Source: Thalassotalea_H castellviae
GTDB lineage: Bacteria > Pseudomonadota > Gammaproteobacteria > Enterobacterales > Alteromonadaceae
DNA: 64,000 nt
NCBI RefSeq assembly: GCF_031846185.1
Contig: NZ_JAVRIF010000005.1
Location: 186,001 to 250,000 of the forward strand
Direction: 5' to 3'
A program made the translations under genes and the position numbers. Positions 35,120-44,357 of this stretch are shown in pieces. Numbering within the stretch: the stretch's first letter is position 1; each line of letters opens with the position of its first letter. The notes under the pieces were generated by a model. That model was not told where the DNA came from. It searched no databases and worked only from the letters and a program-made list of their open reading frames with translations.

Positions 35120-36742
35120 CTATATTGTTAAAAAGGCCATTTGAAATGGCGCTAAACTCACTTGGCTTTGCTCATTAACGGTAATCTCTTCAAAGCCATG
35201 ACCAGTCAATGGCTTAATGTCCGCTATTGGTGACTGATACAAGGTTTCATCGGCAGTAAAGTTTGCAATAACCATGATTTTACTTTGTTGATAACTGCGG
35301 GTAAAAACCAATCTGTCATCATTACTTTCAATAAACTCAATATCACCATACTGTAAGCAAGGCTGTGTTTTACGCCAATGTAAAAACGTTCGGTATGCCT
35401 GCAAAACAGAATCTTTTGATGCTTCTTGCACATCTACGGCATTTTCAATATGGGCTTGGCTAACCGGCAACCATGGCGAATTACTGTCTGAAAAACCTGC
35501 GTTTACTTGTTTTTCATACCAAGGCATAGGGGTACGACAACCGTCACGGCCTTTAAATGTTGGCCAAAAAGTTACGCCGTAAGGATCTTGTAAATCGTCG
35601 AAAGCAATATCGGCTTCCGTTAAACCAAGTTCTTCACCTTGATAACTACAAACACTACCTCGTAGTGAGGCAAGTAACGCATTAAACATTTTACTCTGTA
35701 TAGCTGAATGCGCTTTATCGGCCCAACGACTCGCAACACGACTCACGTCATGATTACCTATCGCCCAACAAGGCCAACCATCAGTTAATTTATCTTCAAG
35801 AGCTTCTACAGTTGAGCGAATATATTGTGGATTGCCATCAGGTGTCAGCAATTCAAAGCTATACGCCATGTGCAAGCGTTTATCACCTTGTGTATATTCC
35901 GCCATGGTTTGTAAAGAATCTTCCGACGATATTTCACCTAAAGTCACCACATTAGGGTATGCATTCATTAAGGTGCGGATCTCTTCCATAAAGGCAATGT
36001 TTTCAGGTTGAGTATTATTGTAGTAATGATATTGGAACGCATAAGGGTTATCTTCACTGAACCCTCTTCCTTGACGATCTTCAACGGCTTTCGCCGGATT
36101 ATCACGCAATAATTTATCATGGAAACAAAAGTTAATAGCGTCTAAACGGAAGCCATCAACACCGTGATCTAACCAAAATTTAACGTTGTCTAAGACTGCT
36201 TTTCTCACCTCTTCATTATGAAAGTTTAGATCCGGTTGCGAGGTTAAAAAGTTATGTAAATAATATTGCTGGCGACGAGGTTCCCATTGCCATGCACAGC
36301 CGCCAAAAATCGACAACCAATTGTTTGGTGGTGTGCCATCTTCATTGGCATCAGCCCAAACATACCAGTCGGCTTTATCATTGTGTTTGTCTTCACGGCT
36401 TTCAATAAACCAAGCATGTTGGTCTGAAGTATGGCTTAGTACTTGATCAATAATAACTTTAAGGTCAAGTTCTTTCGCTTTAGCCATTAATGTATCAAAG
36501 TCTTCCATGGTACCGAACATAGGATCGATTTCACGATAATCACTGATATCATAGCCAAAATCTTTCATTGGTGATTTAAAAAAAGGTGAAATCCAAATAG
36601 CATCAACCCCTAAGTTTTTTACATAAGGTAGCTTTTGTACGATACCCGCTAAATCACCGATACCATCATGGTTTGCATCCATAAAGCTTCGAGGATAAAT
36701 TTGATAGATAACGGCGCCACGCCACCAAGGTTGATTTTCCAT
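35120..36742 (-). CDS. Cytoplasmic GH13 alpha-glucosidase
   Basis: A 540-residue GH13 enzyme without a signal peptide, so cytoplasmic. The catalytic triad is D201 (GFRLDAINF), E270 (TLGEIS) and D332 (IGNHDVSR). The sequence WWRGAVIYQIYPRSFMDANHDGIGDL and the residue numbering resemble GH13_23 alpha-glucosidases such as Halomonas HaG (D202, E271). It would hydrolyse imported maltose and maltodextrins to glucose. It diverges from the amylase gene, and two LacI-type operators lie between. An oligo-1,6-glucosidase (GH13_31) is the main alternative. Confidence 0.92.
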   Translation of the reverse strand: MENQPWWRGAVIYQIYPRSFMDANHDGIGDLAGIVQKLPYVKNLGVDAIWISPFFKSPMKDFGYDISDYREIDPMFGTMEDFDTLMAKAKELDLKVIIDQVLSHTSDQHAWFIESREDKHNDKADWYVWADANEDGTPPNNWLSIFGGCAWQWEPRRQQYYLHNFLTSQPDLNFHNEEVRKAVLDNVKFWLDHGVDGFRLDAINFCFHDKLLRDNPAKAVEDRQGRGFSEDNPYAFQYHYYNNTQPENIAFMEEIRTLMNAYPNVVTLGEISSEDSLQTMAEYTQGDKRLHMAYSFELLTPDGNPQYIRSTVEALEDKLTDGWPCWAIGNHDVSRVASRWADKAHSAIQSKMFNALLASLRGSVCSYQGEELGLTEADIAFDDLQDPYGVTFWPTFKGRDGCRTPMPWYEKQVNAGFSDSNSPWLPVSQAHIENAVDVQEASKDSVLQAYRTFLHWRKTQPCLQYGDIEFIESNDDRLVFTRSYQQSKIMVIANFTADETLYQSPIADIKPLTGHGFEEITVNEQSQVSLAPFQMAFLTI

Positions 36743-36865
36743 AACAGTCCACTTTACGTTTACAAAACAAAAAACAGAGTAATCACTTTACTTTGTTGTT
36801 CATTCTTCACTTCTTTTTATTGATGCCATAAGCATAAGTAGCCACTAATTATTGTGCAATAACAC

Positions 36866-36918
36866 TGCATACGTATGCATGACTATTTAGGCTTATTTTT
36901 GTTATGCATACGTATGTA
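36866..36918. promoter_or_regulatory. Two LacI-type operators between the glucosidase and amylase genes
   Basis: The perfect palindrome TGCATACGTATGCA (36866-36879) and a one-mismatch copy TGCATACGTATGTA (36905-36918), centres 39 bp apart. They match the operators before the TonB-dependent receptor, pullulanase and GH97 genes. The most likely binder is the LacI-family protein encoded at 51-52 kb, controlling both divergent promoters. Confidence 0.85.
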
Positions 36919-36997
36919 ATTTTTATACATAACCAATTGATGTTTGTAGTATGAATGTCATATCTTACTTTTAACTGTTGTTGACGATTGAATTGCT

Positions 36998-38776
36998 ATG
37001 AAAAAAACCATAAAAAATAACCTAGCTTTACCGCTGCTTAGTTTTATTATCAGTATATTCCCTTCTTACTTTGCACTTGCCTTTGCAGCAGTAATGGTTC
37101 CTGCAGAAACAGTTACCGCCCCCAAAAAAATATTGGCTAAAGACTTAGTGCATTATTCAACACGAGATATTAAAGACGATGTCTTTTATTTTGTTTTGCC
37201 TGATAGGTTCAGTAATGGCGATACCTCGAATGATGAAGGTTCAAACACTAAAGTTATTTCACAAGGTGGTTTCGACCCAAGCAATAAAATGGCTTTTCAC
37301 GGGGGCGATTTACCAGGGTTAACCGCCAAACTACCTTACCTTGAAAATTTAGGCGTCACCGCTATTTGGCTAACTCCGATATTACGCAATCAAGCCGTGC
37401 AAGGAGACATCACTGGTTACCATGGTTATTGGGTTTTAGATTTTACTGAAATAGATCCTCATTTAGGCAGTAATGCTGATTTGAAATCATTTATCCGTCA
37501 AGCACACCAAAAAAATATCAAAGTGTTTTTTGATATCATCACTAACCACACCGCCGATGTAGTCAAATATAAAGAATGTCACGGTGAAGACGGCTCAGGA
37601 TGGTCTGAAAGTGGCGAAGCTTGCCCGTATATTTCTTTAGCCGAAATAGCAAAAGGAAAAACTTACACCACGATCGTACCGAAAAAAAATCAACAGTTAA
37701 AAACACCCGCTTGGCTCAATGACCCTAAGCATTATCACAACCAAGGCGATTCAACTTTTCAAGGGGAAAACTCACTAAACGGTGACTTTTTTGGTTTAGA
37801 TGATTTAAACACTGAATCGCCTGAAGTGGTCAATGGCATGATCGATATTTATCAAAATATTATCAGTGAATTTAAACCTGATGGGTTTCGCATAGATACG
37901 GTTAAACATGTCAACATTGAATTCTGGCAACAATTTATTCCCGCACTTGAGCAGCATGCTAAACAACAAGGTATCGCTAACTTTTTCATGTTTGGTGAAG
38001 TCTATAGCGGCGATCCGAAAGAACTCAGCAGCTTTACCACCAAAGGCAAGTTACCTTCTGTGCTCGACTTTGGTTTACAGTCTGCGCTATATCAAACTTT
38101 AATTGAACAGAAAGGTACCAATAAATTAGCTGAGCTTTTTGCCCAAGACAGCTTATATAAAAATGCCAATGAATTACTGAATTTCACGGGCAATCATGAC
38201 ATGGGACGCTTTGCTTATTTGCTCAATGCAAAAGAAAAGCAATTTAATGAACAAGAAACGAGCGCGCGTGTAGCACTGGCAACCGCTATCACCTTTTTTG
38301 CTCGCGGTGTTCCTGTCATCTATTATGGTGATGAACAAGGTTTTGTTGGCGATGGCGGCAATCATGATTCGCGTCAAGATATGATGCCGTCGAAAGTTGC
38401 GAGTTATAATAACGACAAGCTATTGCTTAACCATAAAACTACCGCTGACGAAAACTTTGATCAACAACACCCGCTTTATCAACTTTTTGCATCATTCGCT
38501 CAAATATTTCATCAACATCCTGCACTTAGGCATGGCCAACAACAAACCATATACTCAAGTGAACAAGCGGGAATTTTTGCTCTATCGAGAAGTCTTGCCG
38601 ATCAACAATACCTTGTTGTTTTTAATACTTCAGCACATGAGAAGCCGCTGTCATTGCCTCTCCATACGAATTATCACTTGCTCCATAGTAGCCATCAAGC
38701 GCCAGCATTATTAAACAGTAAAGTCACTCATCAAGCCCTTGCTGGATTGAGCTTTGCTATTTATCAACAAAGGTAG
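36998..38776 (+). CDS. Secreted GH13 alpha-amylase
   Basis: A 592-residue alpha-amylase with an N-terminal signal (about 1-30, ending LAFAA). The catalytic triad is D300 (GFRIDTVKH), E334 (FGEVYSGD) and D401 (FTGNHDMGR). Region I appears as DIITNHTAD near 179-187, and FYFVLPDRFSNGD at 63-75 is typical of periplasmic or cell-associated bacterial amylases. A C-terminal beta domain follows (about 500-592). It attacks starch or long maltodextrins outside the cytoplasm. It is controlled by the two shared operators upstream. Confidence 0.93.
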   Translation: MKKTIKNNLALPLLSFIISIFPSYFALAFAAVMVPAETVTAPKKILAKDLVHYSTRDIKDDVFYFVLPDRFSNGDTSNDEGSNTKVISQGGFDPSNKMAFHGGDLPGLTAKLPYLENLGVTAIWLTPILRNQAVQGDITGYHGYWVLDFTEIDPHLGSNADLKSFIRQAHQKNIKVFFDIITNHTADVVKYKECHGEDGSGWSESGEACPYISLAEIAKGKTYTTIVPKKNQQLKTPAWLNDPKHYHNQGDSTFQGENSLNGDFFGLDDLNTESPEVVNGMIDIYQNIISEFKPDGFRIDTVKHVNIEFWQQFIPALEQHAKQQGIANFFMFGEVYSGDPKELSSFTTKGKLPSVLDFGLQSALYQTLIEQKGTNKLAELFAQDSLYKNANELLNFTGNHDMGRFAYLLNAKEKQFNEQETSARVALATAITFFARGVPVIYYGDEQGFVGDGGNHDSRQDMMPSKVASYNNDKLLLNHKTTADENFDQQHPLYQLFASFAQIFHQHPALRHGQQQTIYSSEQAGIFALSRSLADQQYLVVFNTSAHEKPLSLPLHTNYHLLHSSHQAPALLNSKVTHQALAGLSFAIYQQR

Positions 38777-38790
38777 TCTAATGTGATTGT

Positions 38791-38810
38791 TCGAAAGCAT
38801 GCGCTTTCGA
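38791..38810. other. Hairpin after the amylase gene
   Basis: An 8-bp stem (TCGAAAGC with GCTTTCGA) with loop ATGC, 14 bases past the amylase stop. No T-tract follows in either direction, so a terminator role is uncertain. Confidence 0.4.
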
Positions 38811-38883
38811 CAATCCATCTCAACTAACACACAGCTCATAGCTTCAGCAAACGGTTGTTATTAACACTATCGAGGAAGAAACA

Positions 38884-39354
38884 TTGACAATTGCGATTAC
38901 TTTTCGAGCATTAACCCGCGATGATTTATCTCCCGTCAAAGCGATAATTGACGATACCGAGATGTTTCCTTCTGAAATGCTTGATGAAATGACAGCGGCA
39001 TTTTTTGATGATACTAAGACAGATGATTTATGGTTTGTTGCTTGTACGAATAAAGTAGTTGGTATTGCATACTGCGCACCCGAACGAATGACAGATGGTA
39101 CGTGGAATTTATTGTTGATCGCCGTTGACCCTAATTGCCAAGGTCAAGGAGCTGGAAAACAGTTTATGGCGTTTATTGAACAGCACATTAAAAATAATTC
39201 TGGGCGAATATTGCTCGTTGAAACATCCGGTTTACCTGAATACGCATTAACACGAAACTTTTATCCACAATGTGGTTATGTGCAAGTTGCTTGTATTCCG
39301 GATTTTTATCAAGCGGGTGATGATAAAATTGTTTTTCTAAAAAAGCTAACGTAG
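38884..39354 (+). CDS. GNAT family N-acetyltransferase
   Basis: A 156-residue GNAT protein. The acetyl-CoA binding motif A is LLLIAVDPNCQGQGAGKQFM near residues 79-98, and the C-terminal NFYPQCGYVQV matches motif B. The start is TTG 38884 with GAGGAAG upstream. The substrate is unknown. It lies between the amylase gene and the halogenase gene but shows no shared operator, so it may be unrelated to starch use. Confidence 0.88.
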   Translation: MTIAITFRALTRDDLSPVKAIIDDTEMFPSEMLDEMTAAFFDDTKTDDLWFVACTNKVVGIAYCAPERMTDGTWNLLLIAVDPNCQGQGAGKQFMAFIEQHIKNNSGRILLVETSGLPEYALTRNFYPQCGYVQVACIPDFYQAGDDKIVFLKKLT

Positions 39355-39426
39355 CAACTAATTTGATTAGTTAATCTACCTTAGCTTAATCATTTAATCA
39401 CACCATTAAACATGACCATAAAAAGA

Positions 39427-40917
39427 CTAAAGCCGACTTAAATACTCTTCATGGCTAGTCATTTTATTGACCGAGCGTTCAAAAATCGCTTTCAAATTAT
39501 CCATTAATTCTGTAATTTGCTCCGCGGATAATGAGTCCACCAACGGATGGTGATCCTCAGGAATTAAACCTTGTCCTATCATCACTTGTTGCCAAGCAAT
39601 TTCGGTAAATAATTCGTCTTGCTCTCTAAAAATTTTGCCACTTTGTTCAAAAAGAGCCATTTTTTGGCTTAAGGTTTCCGGCACATCCATACGCTGACAT
39701 GCTCGCCAAAACTCGGTATCGTCACGTTGATTCTGCTTATAATGCAAAATGATAAAGTCACGCATTCGCTCAGACTCTATAATTGCTTGACGGTTATATT
39801 CTTTAACCTCTTCCTCTTTAATACCGTGATGCGGGAAAAATTTTAATAACCGTGTTGCAGCAGTTTGCACCAGATGAATATTGGTTGACTCTAACGGCTC
39901 GATAAAACCACTAGACAAGCCAATCGCGACCACGTTTTTATGCCATTGCTTTCGTCGTCTTCCCGTTCTAAACGGGATCACTCTTGGCTCGGCGAGTGGC
40001 TCACCATCAATATTCGACAATAACACTTCTTTTGCTGCTTCATCGCTCATATGTTTACTTGAATAAACAATGCCATTACCCGTGCGATGTTGTAATGGGA
40101 TTCGCCATTGCCAGCCGGCGTCATGGGCAATAGAACGCGTGTAAGGAACAATTGGCGAAGTCGCTTCACAAGGGACTGCCATCGCTCGATCACAAGGTAA
40201 CCAGTGTGACCAATCTTCGTATCCTGTATTTAACGTTTCTTCAATCAGTAACGCTTTTAAACCGGTACAATCAATAAATAAATCACCGTTGATTTTGTTC
40301 CCATCAGTTAAGCAAACACTTTGCACATAGCCATTTTCTTTCGCAACGTCGACATGATTAATGATGCCTTCAACACGTTTCACCCCCATGGGCTCACAAA
40401 GACTACGCAAGTATTTTGCATATAATCCTGCGTCAAAATGATAGGCATATTCAATACCTGGTAAGTTCGTCCCTTCTATTTGGTTTAATTTAGCAAATTT
40501 GTTGTGCTTAGCAGCAAGGTAATTTAATGAAAAATCACCAAATTCAGACCGATAGCCTAATTGCTGACTTTTAACCCAGAAATGATAAAAATCACAAAAA
40601 GGGAAATTCTTACCTACGCCACCAAAGGCGTGCATGTATTTATCACCTTTGTGCTTCCAATTCTCAAATTCGATCCCTAATTTTAAGGTACCTTTTGTTG
40701 CTTTTAAAAAGGCTTTTTCATCAATACCTAAAGCATTATTAAAAGGAATAATAGGGGGGATAGTAGCTTCGCCGACACCAATGGTGCCAATTTGATCGGA
40801 TTCAACCAGAGTAATGTTGAGCGTTTTTCCTAAGACTTTAACCATCAGGGCTGCCGTAACCCAGCCGGCAGTACCGCCGCCGACAATAACAACATCCTGA
40901 ATTTTTTTGCTATTCAT
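39427..40917 (-). CDS. Flavin-dependent tryptophan halogenase family protein
   Basis: A 496-residue protein of the tryptophan halogenase family. The FAD motif GGGTAG is at 13-18. The catalytic lysine appears as K79 (TLKLGIEF), the WxWxIP signature as W269-Q-W271-R-I-P, and the catalytic glutamate as E343 in EPLEST. These match PrnA K79, W272 and E346 closely, so the halogenase chemistry may be intact. Such genes recur beside TonB-dependent receptor/glycosidase loci, where the substrate is unknown. ATG 40917 is chosen; an upstream TTG at 40944 would fall inside the terminator that follows the receptor gene. It is read from the same strand as the receptor but lies past a terminator. Confidence 0.88.
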   Translation of the reverse strand: MNSKKIQDVVIVGGGTAGWVTAALMVKVLGKTLNITLVESDQIGTIGVGEATIPPIIPFNNALGIDEKAFLKATKGTLKLGIEFENWKHKGDKYMHAFGGVGKNFPFCDFYHFWVKSQQLGYRSEFGDFSLNYLAAKHNKFAKLNQIEGTNLPGIEYAYHFDAGLYAKYLRSLCEPMGVKRVEGIINHVDVAKENGYVQSVCLTDGNKINGDLFIDCTGLKALLIEETLNTGYEDWSHWLPCDRAMAVPCEATSPIVPYTRSIAHDAGWQWRIPLQHRTGNGIVYSSKHMSDEAAKEVLLSNIDGEPLAEPRVIPFRTGRRRKQWHKNVVAIGLSSGFIEPLESTNIHLVQTAATRLLKFFPHHGIKEEEVKEYNRQAIIESERMRDFIILHYKQNQRDDTEFWRACQRMDVPETLSQKMALFEQSGKIFREQDELFTEIAWQQVMIGQGLIPEDHHPLVDSLSAEQITELMDNLKAIFERSVNKMTSHEEYLSRL

Positions 40918-40935
40918 TTTAGATCCCACAATAGT

Positions 40936-40982
40936 TCGCAACAAAAAATAAAGCCCTTGGGATATTACATCACAAGGGCTTT
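40936..40982 (-). terminator. Intrinsic terminator between the receptor and the halogenase gene
   Basis: A 10-bp stem (AAAGCCCTTG 40950-40959 with CAAGGGCTTT 40973-40982) and a 13-base loop lie 17 bases past the receptor stop. Read on the minus strand the stem is followed by TATTTTTTG. It would reduce transcription into the halogenase gene. Confidence 0.82.
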
Positions 40983-40998
40983 ATCAGGGCAATTTAGA

Positions 40999-43812
40999 TT
41001 AAAGCTTGTAGCTAAAACCTAATAAGTATGTGCTACCGTAATCTTGGTAATCACGTACTTGAAGAGCATTTTCACCCTGTAACGATGTGAATGGTTCTTC
41101 GGTTAAGTTTTGTGCTTGGAAGAAAATAGATAAACCTTTTAAGCTTCCTATTCCTGCTTCACCAAAGTCATAACCAATTTGCGCATCCCAAATAGTTTCA
41201 CCTAAAATATCAACTTGGGCAGTTGAGAAACCTAAGCCATATACATCACCTTTGAAGTCGCCACGCTTACGCATACTTGCACGTGCTTGGAAACCGTCTT
41301 TTTCATAGTAGAAAGTAAGGCTTTGAATTTTGTCTGATAATCCAGGTAATTCATATTCATTGTCATTTTGGTCTTTCAGATCAGATTCAACCGCCGTATG
41401 GCTGGCAATTAAACCGAAACCGTCAAGGCTTTCATCAATCATCTTGAATGGGAATGATAATGATACTTCGTAGCCCCATAAAGAACCTTCACCACCGTTA
41501 ACTTTACCATTACCCGTTGCTGTAGAATTTGAAGGTACTTGGCCAGTTGATGGATCGGCAACGCCAGTCATGTCAACTTCAAATGTACCGTCAAAAATCC
41601 ACTCGCTTAATTCTTTATTGAACAGGGCAAATGAGAAGTAACCTTCATCACTGAAATAATTTTCATAAGATAAATCAAGACCAATCGCTTCTTTTGGTTC
41701 TAGTGCTGGGTTACCACCACTAACGCTCCAATGGTTACCATTTTGATCTGGTTGTTGATTGTATGATGCATTCACAGAAGCATTCATTTCATCTAAACGA
41801 GCTCGAGAAATAGTTTTCGCTGCACCAAAACGTAAGGTTTGTTGATCATCAATTCTTAATGATAAGTTCAAGCTAGGTAATACATGAGAATAGTCATGAC
41901 TGATATCTGTTGGAGAAGTCACAATTAAACCATCAACGGTATTAAACGCGCTACCTTGTGAAGATTGCTTCGACTTAACATAGCGCACACCAACATTACC
42001 TGTAAGTGGTAAGTCACCCACTTCCATATCAATGTTACCTTGGATAAATGCTGACGTAACTTTTTCTTGTACTGTCCAAGATTGTGTTGAATGAGATGGG
42101 TTAGTTAAGCTTTCCGCTAATAAATCATAATAACCATCTTTAATTAAACCGTTGGTATCATAAGCAATCATATCGCCCATACCAATAAAGTCTAAATTAG
42201 CTGTGCCTTCACGGTATTGTTCTGGTACTACTAACATACCTGGGTTGCTTGGGTAATCAAACGAAGAAAGTGTCATGAAGTAACCTTCAGAGTCTTTCGT
42301 TTTTTCACGCTCACGGTATGAAGCACCAAACTCAACAGAAGCAAAAACATCATTATCTAAATCATGTGTTGCCGCTAATTTAAGTGCCGTTAATTCATCA
42401 TCAATACTTGGCGCATTAATAAAACCATCTTGTAATTGGTTTTCGTATTCAGTACCTACCACGCCATGTTTAGCATTTAACGCACTACTCCAACCCCAAG
42501 ATAAAGGACCACCTAATTGAATCAAGTTAAAGTCGCCATAATCTAGTTCGTGTGAGAATTGTGCGCCTGTATTACCGCCATCAAAGGTGTAACCTAAGTT
42601 ATCCGCAACACCACGACCGTCACCACGACCTGTACCTGAGTAACTTTCAATTGACCAAATGTCTCGGTCAACTTGTGAATAACTTGCATCAAACTCTATC
42701 TGCCAAGTATCATTTAAGTCGTATACTGAGTTAAAACCAAATGAAGTTAATTCTGCTTTTCTTTCTTCATAATCGTTACGAACAACAACGCGTTGACCTT
42801 CAGTAATGGCACTTGTTACAAAACCACTGGCTGGATCAATTGTCGCAGTTTCACCTGAGATTGAACCTTGACCCCAAGCAAATGGTATTTCGATACCACG
42901 TAAGATTTTTTCATCTGAAAAGTCTACGTACAACGCATCAAATGTCATATGTAAATTTTCAGATGGTGCGGCTTCAACCACTAACATCATTGAATCACGG
43001 TCTAATGTAGAAGAACGAACGAATGGTTTTGCACCACCTAAGATAGAACCTTGTGAACCATCTTCGTATGTAAATTCTGGGTAACCCCATGAATTCCAAC
43101 GTTTCTCTTGGTTTGGAGAGCTCATTGTTGAATAAGCAAAAGCAACACCGATAGTGTCATCTGCAAATTTATCCATATAAGAGAACGTACCACGGAAACC
43201 TGCATCATTGCCGTCAGGGTTTAACTTATCAAAACTTGTTTGTTCAAGTGAACCGTTAAATTGAATCACACGTTCATCTTGACCAAGCGGCTTAACCGTT
43301 TGCATGTCAACGATACCAGCAATACCTTCAGCTTCTAAACTCGCACTTGGCGTTTTATAAACGGTAACACCGCTCATAATTTCCGAAGGGTATAAATCAA
43401 ATTCAACACCACGGTTATCACTAATTGATACTTGCTCACGACCGTTAAACGTTGTACCACTTTCGTTTTCACCAAAACCACGAATACTTACTCGACTTGC
43501 ACGACCGTCTAGACGTTGTGCCGTTAGACCTGGTAAACGTGCAATTGACTCAGCAATTGATGAGTCAGGTAATTTACCAATATCTTCAGCAGAAATTGAT
43601 TCAACTACTTCTGATGAAAAACGTTTAGTATTAATAGACTCGATAATACTGCCACGAAATCCTCGTACTTCTATAACTTCAACTTCAGCTTCTTTTTTAT
43701 TGTCATCTGTTGCTTGATTTTCTTGTGCATAGGCAAATGATGATGAGCTCACCGCCATAAGACCTGTAGAAAGTATCGCAAGGGTTAACTTGCTTGGTTT
43801 AAAATTTAACAT
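40999..43812 (-). CDS. TonB-dependent receptor for maltodextrins (MalA-like)
   Basis: A 937-residue outer-membrane receptor. The signal peptide is about 1-29 (ending SSFAYA). A TonB-box-like VEVIEVRG follows at about 44-51. The plug domain holds AEDIGKLPDSSIAESIARLPGLT, SIRGFGENESGTTFNGREQ and GVTVYKTPSASLEAEGIAG, and the barrel ends GFSYKL. The plug signatures match the carbohydrate-receptor subgroup found in Caulobacter and Alteromonadales maltose loci. AGGGGAGAG precedes the ATG. It is divergent from the pullulanase gene across four operators. The maltodextrin substrate follows from its neighbours. Confidence 0.92.
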   Translation of the reverse strand: MLNFKPSKLTLAILSTGLMAVSSSSFAYAQENQATDDNKKEAEVEVIEVRGFRGSIIESINTKRFSSEVVESISAEDIGKLPDSSIAESIARLPGLTAQRLDGRASRVSIRGFGENESGTTFNGREQVSISDNRGVEFDLYPSEIMSGVTVYKTPSASLEAEGIAGIVDMQTVKPLGQDERVIQFNGSLEQTSFDKLNPDGNDAGFRGTFSYMDKFADDTIGVAFAYSTMSSPNQEKRWNSWGYPEFTYEDGSQGSILGGAKPFVRSSTLDRDSMMLVVEAAPSENLHMTFDALYVDFSDEKILRGIEIPFAWGQGSISGETATIDPASGFVTSAITEGQRVVVRNDYEERKAELTSFGFNSVYDLNDTWQIEFDASYSQVDRDIWSIESYSGTGRGDGRGVADNLGYTFDGGNTGAQFSHELDYGDFNLIQLGGPLSWGWSSALNAKHGVVGTEYENQLQDGFINAPSIDDELTALKLAATHDLDNDVFASVEFGASYREREKTKDSEGYFMTLSSFDYPSNPGMLVVPEQYREGTANLDFIGMGDMIAYDTNGLIKDGYYDLLAESLTNPSHSTQSWTVQEKVTSAFIQGNIDMEVGDLPLTGNVGVRYVKSKQSSQGSAFNTVDGLIVTSPTDISHDYSHVLPSLNLSLRIDDQQTLRFGAAKTISRARLDEMNASVNASYNQQPDQNGNHWSVSGGNPALEPKEAIGLDLSYENYFSDEGYFSFALFNKELSEWIFDGTFEVDMTGVADPSTGQVPSNSTATGNGKVNGGEGSLWGYEVSLSFPFKMIDESLDGFGLIASHTAVESDLKDQNDNEYELPGLSDKIQSLTFYYEKDGFQARASMRKRGDFKGDVYGLGFSTAQVDILGETIWDAQIGYDFGEAGIGSLKGLSIFFQAQNLTEEPFTSLQGENALQVRDYQDYGSTYLLGFSYKL

Positions 43813-44357
43813 TGGTGCTCTCCCCTTTCATCCTTGAACTAATAATTATAATTCAGCGTTCCGTACGACTGATGCAAAAACTATTTCATGTTTATTAATT
43901 TGTACCCACCTTTTGTGTGGATAACCCTAATATAGAGAGGTAACAAGTGTAAAAACATACTTTGCATACGTATTCAAAGAAGCAAAACCAATGCATACGT
44001 ATTCAATACTTAAGTGTAGGTGATAAAACTTTTATTGAGACAATTTATCTCAAGACCAGATAAATCAATAGCTCAGAATCAAACCACTATGGTTAGTATT
44101 TAATCAGTTATTTACATATTCACAAAAATTGACACATTTTGAATACGTATGCAAAAAACTGTCATGGGCTTGTTTTCATGCACTTTATGGGTCGTTAGAA
44201 GAAAAATAAACGAATAAAGCTATGGGATAAAAATGGATATACAGAGTATGTCATCGTCATTGAATACGTATGCATTTCAACCAAGAGACTATTTAAGCGA
44301 ATACTTCCACGGTAAATTAATAAGAGAAAATAAAAATTAAAATGATCAGGGAATAAT
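43813..44357. promoter_or_regulatory. Divergent receptor/pullulanase control region with four LacI-type operators
   Basis: A 545-base non-coding region with four 14-bp operators: TGCATACGTATTCA at 43963-43976 and 43992-44005 (29 bp apart), and TGAATACGTATGCA at 44140-44153 and 44261-44274. The first two are the reverse complement of the last two. One pair is nearer each divergent gene, which would allow looping. The ribosome sites are AGGGGAGAG for the receptor and AGGGA for the pullulanase. The remaining sequence is AT-rich with no other recognised feature. Confidence 0.88.

Noticed and set aside
43813..44357. Possible CRISPR-like array, because of the repeated 14-mers
   Set aside because: The repeats are palindromic operators with irregular spacing (29, 148 and 121 bases) and recur before other starch genes.
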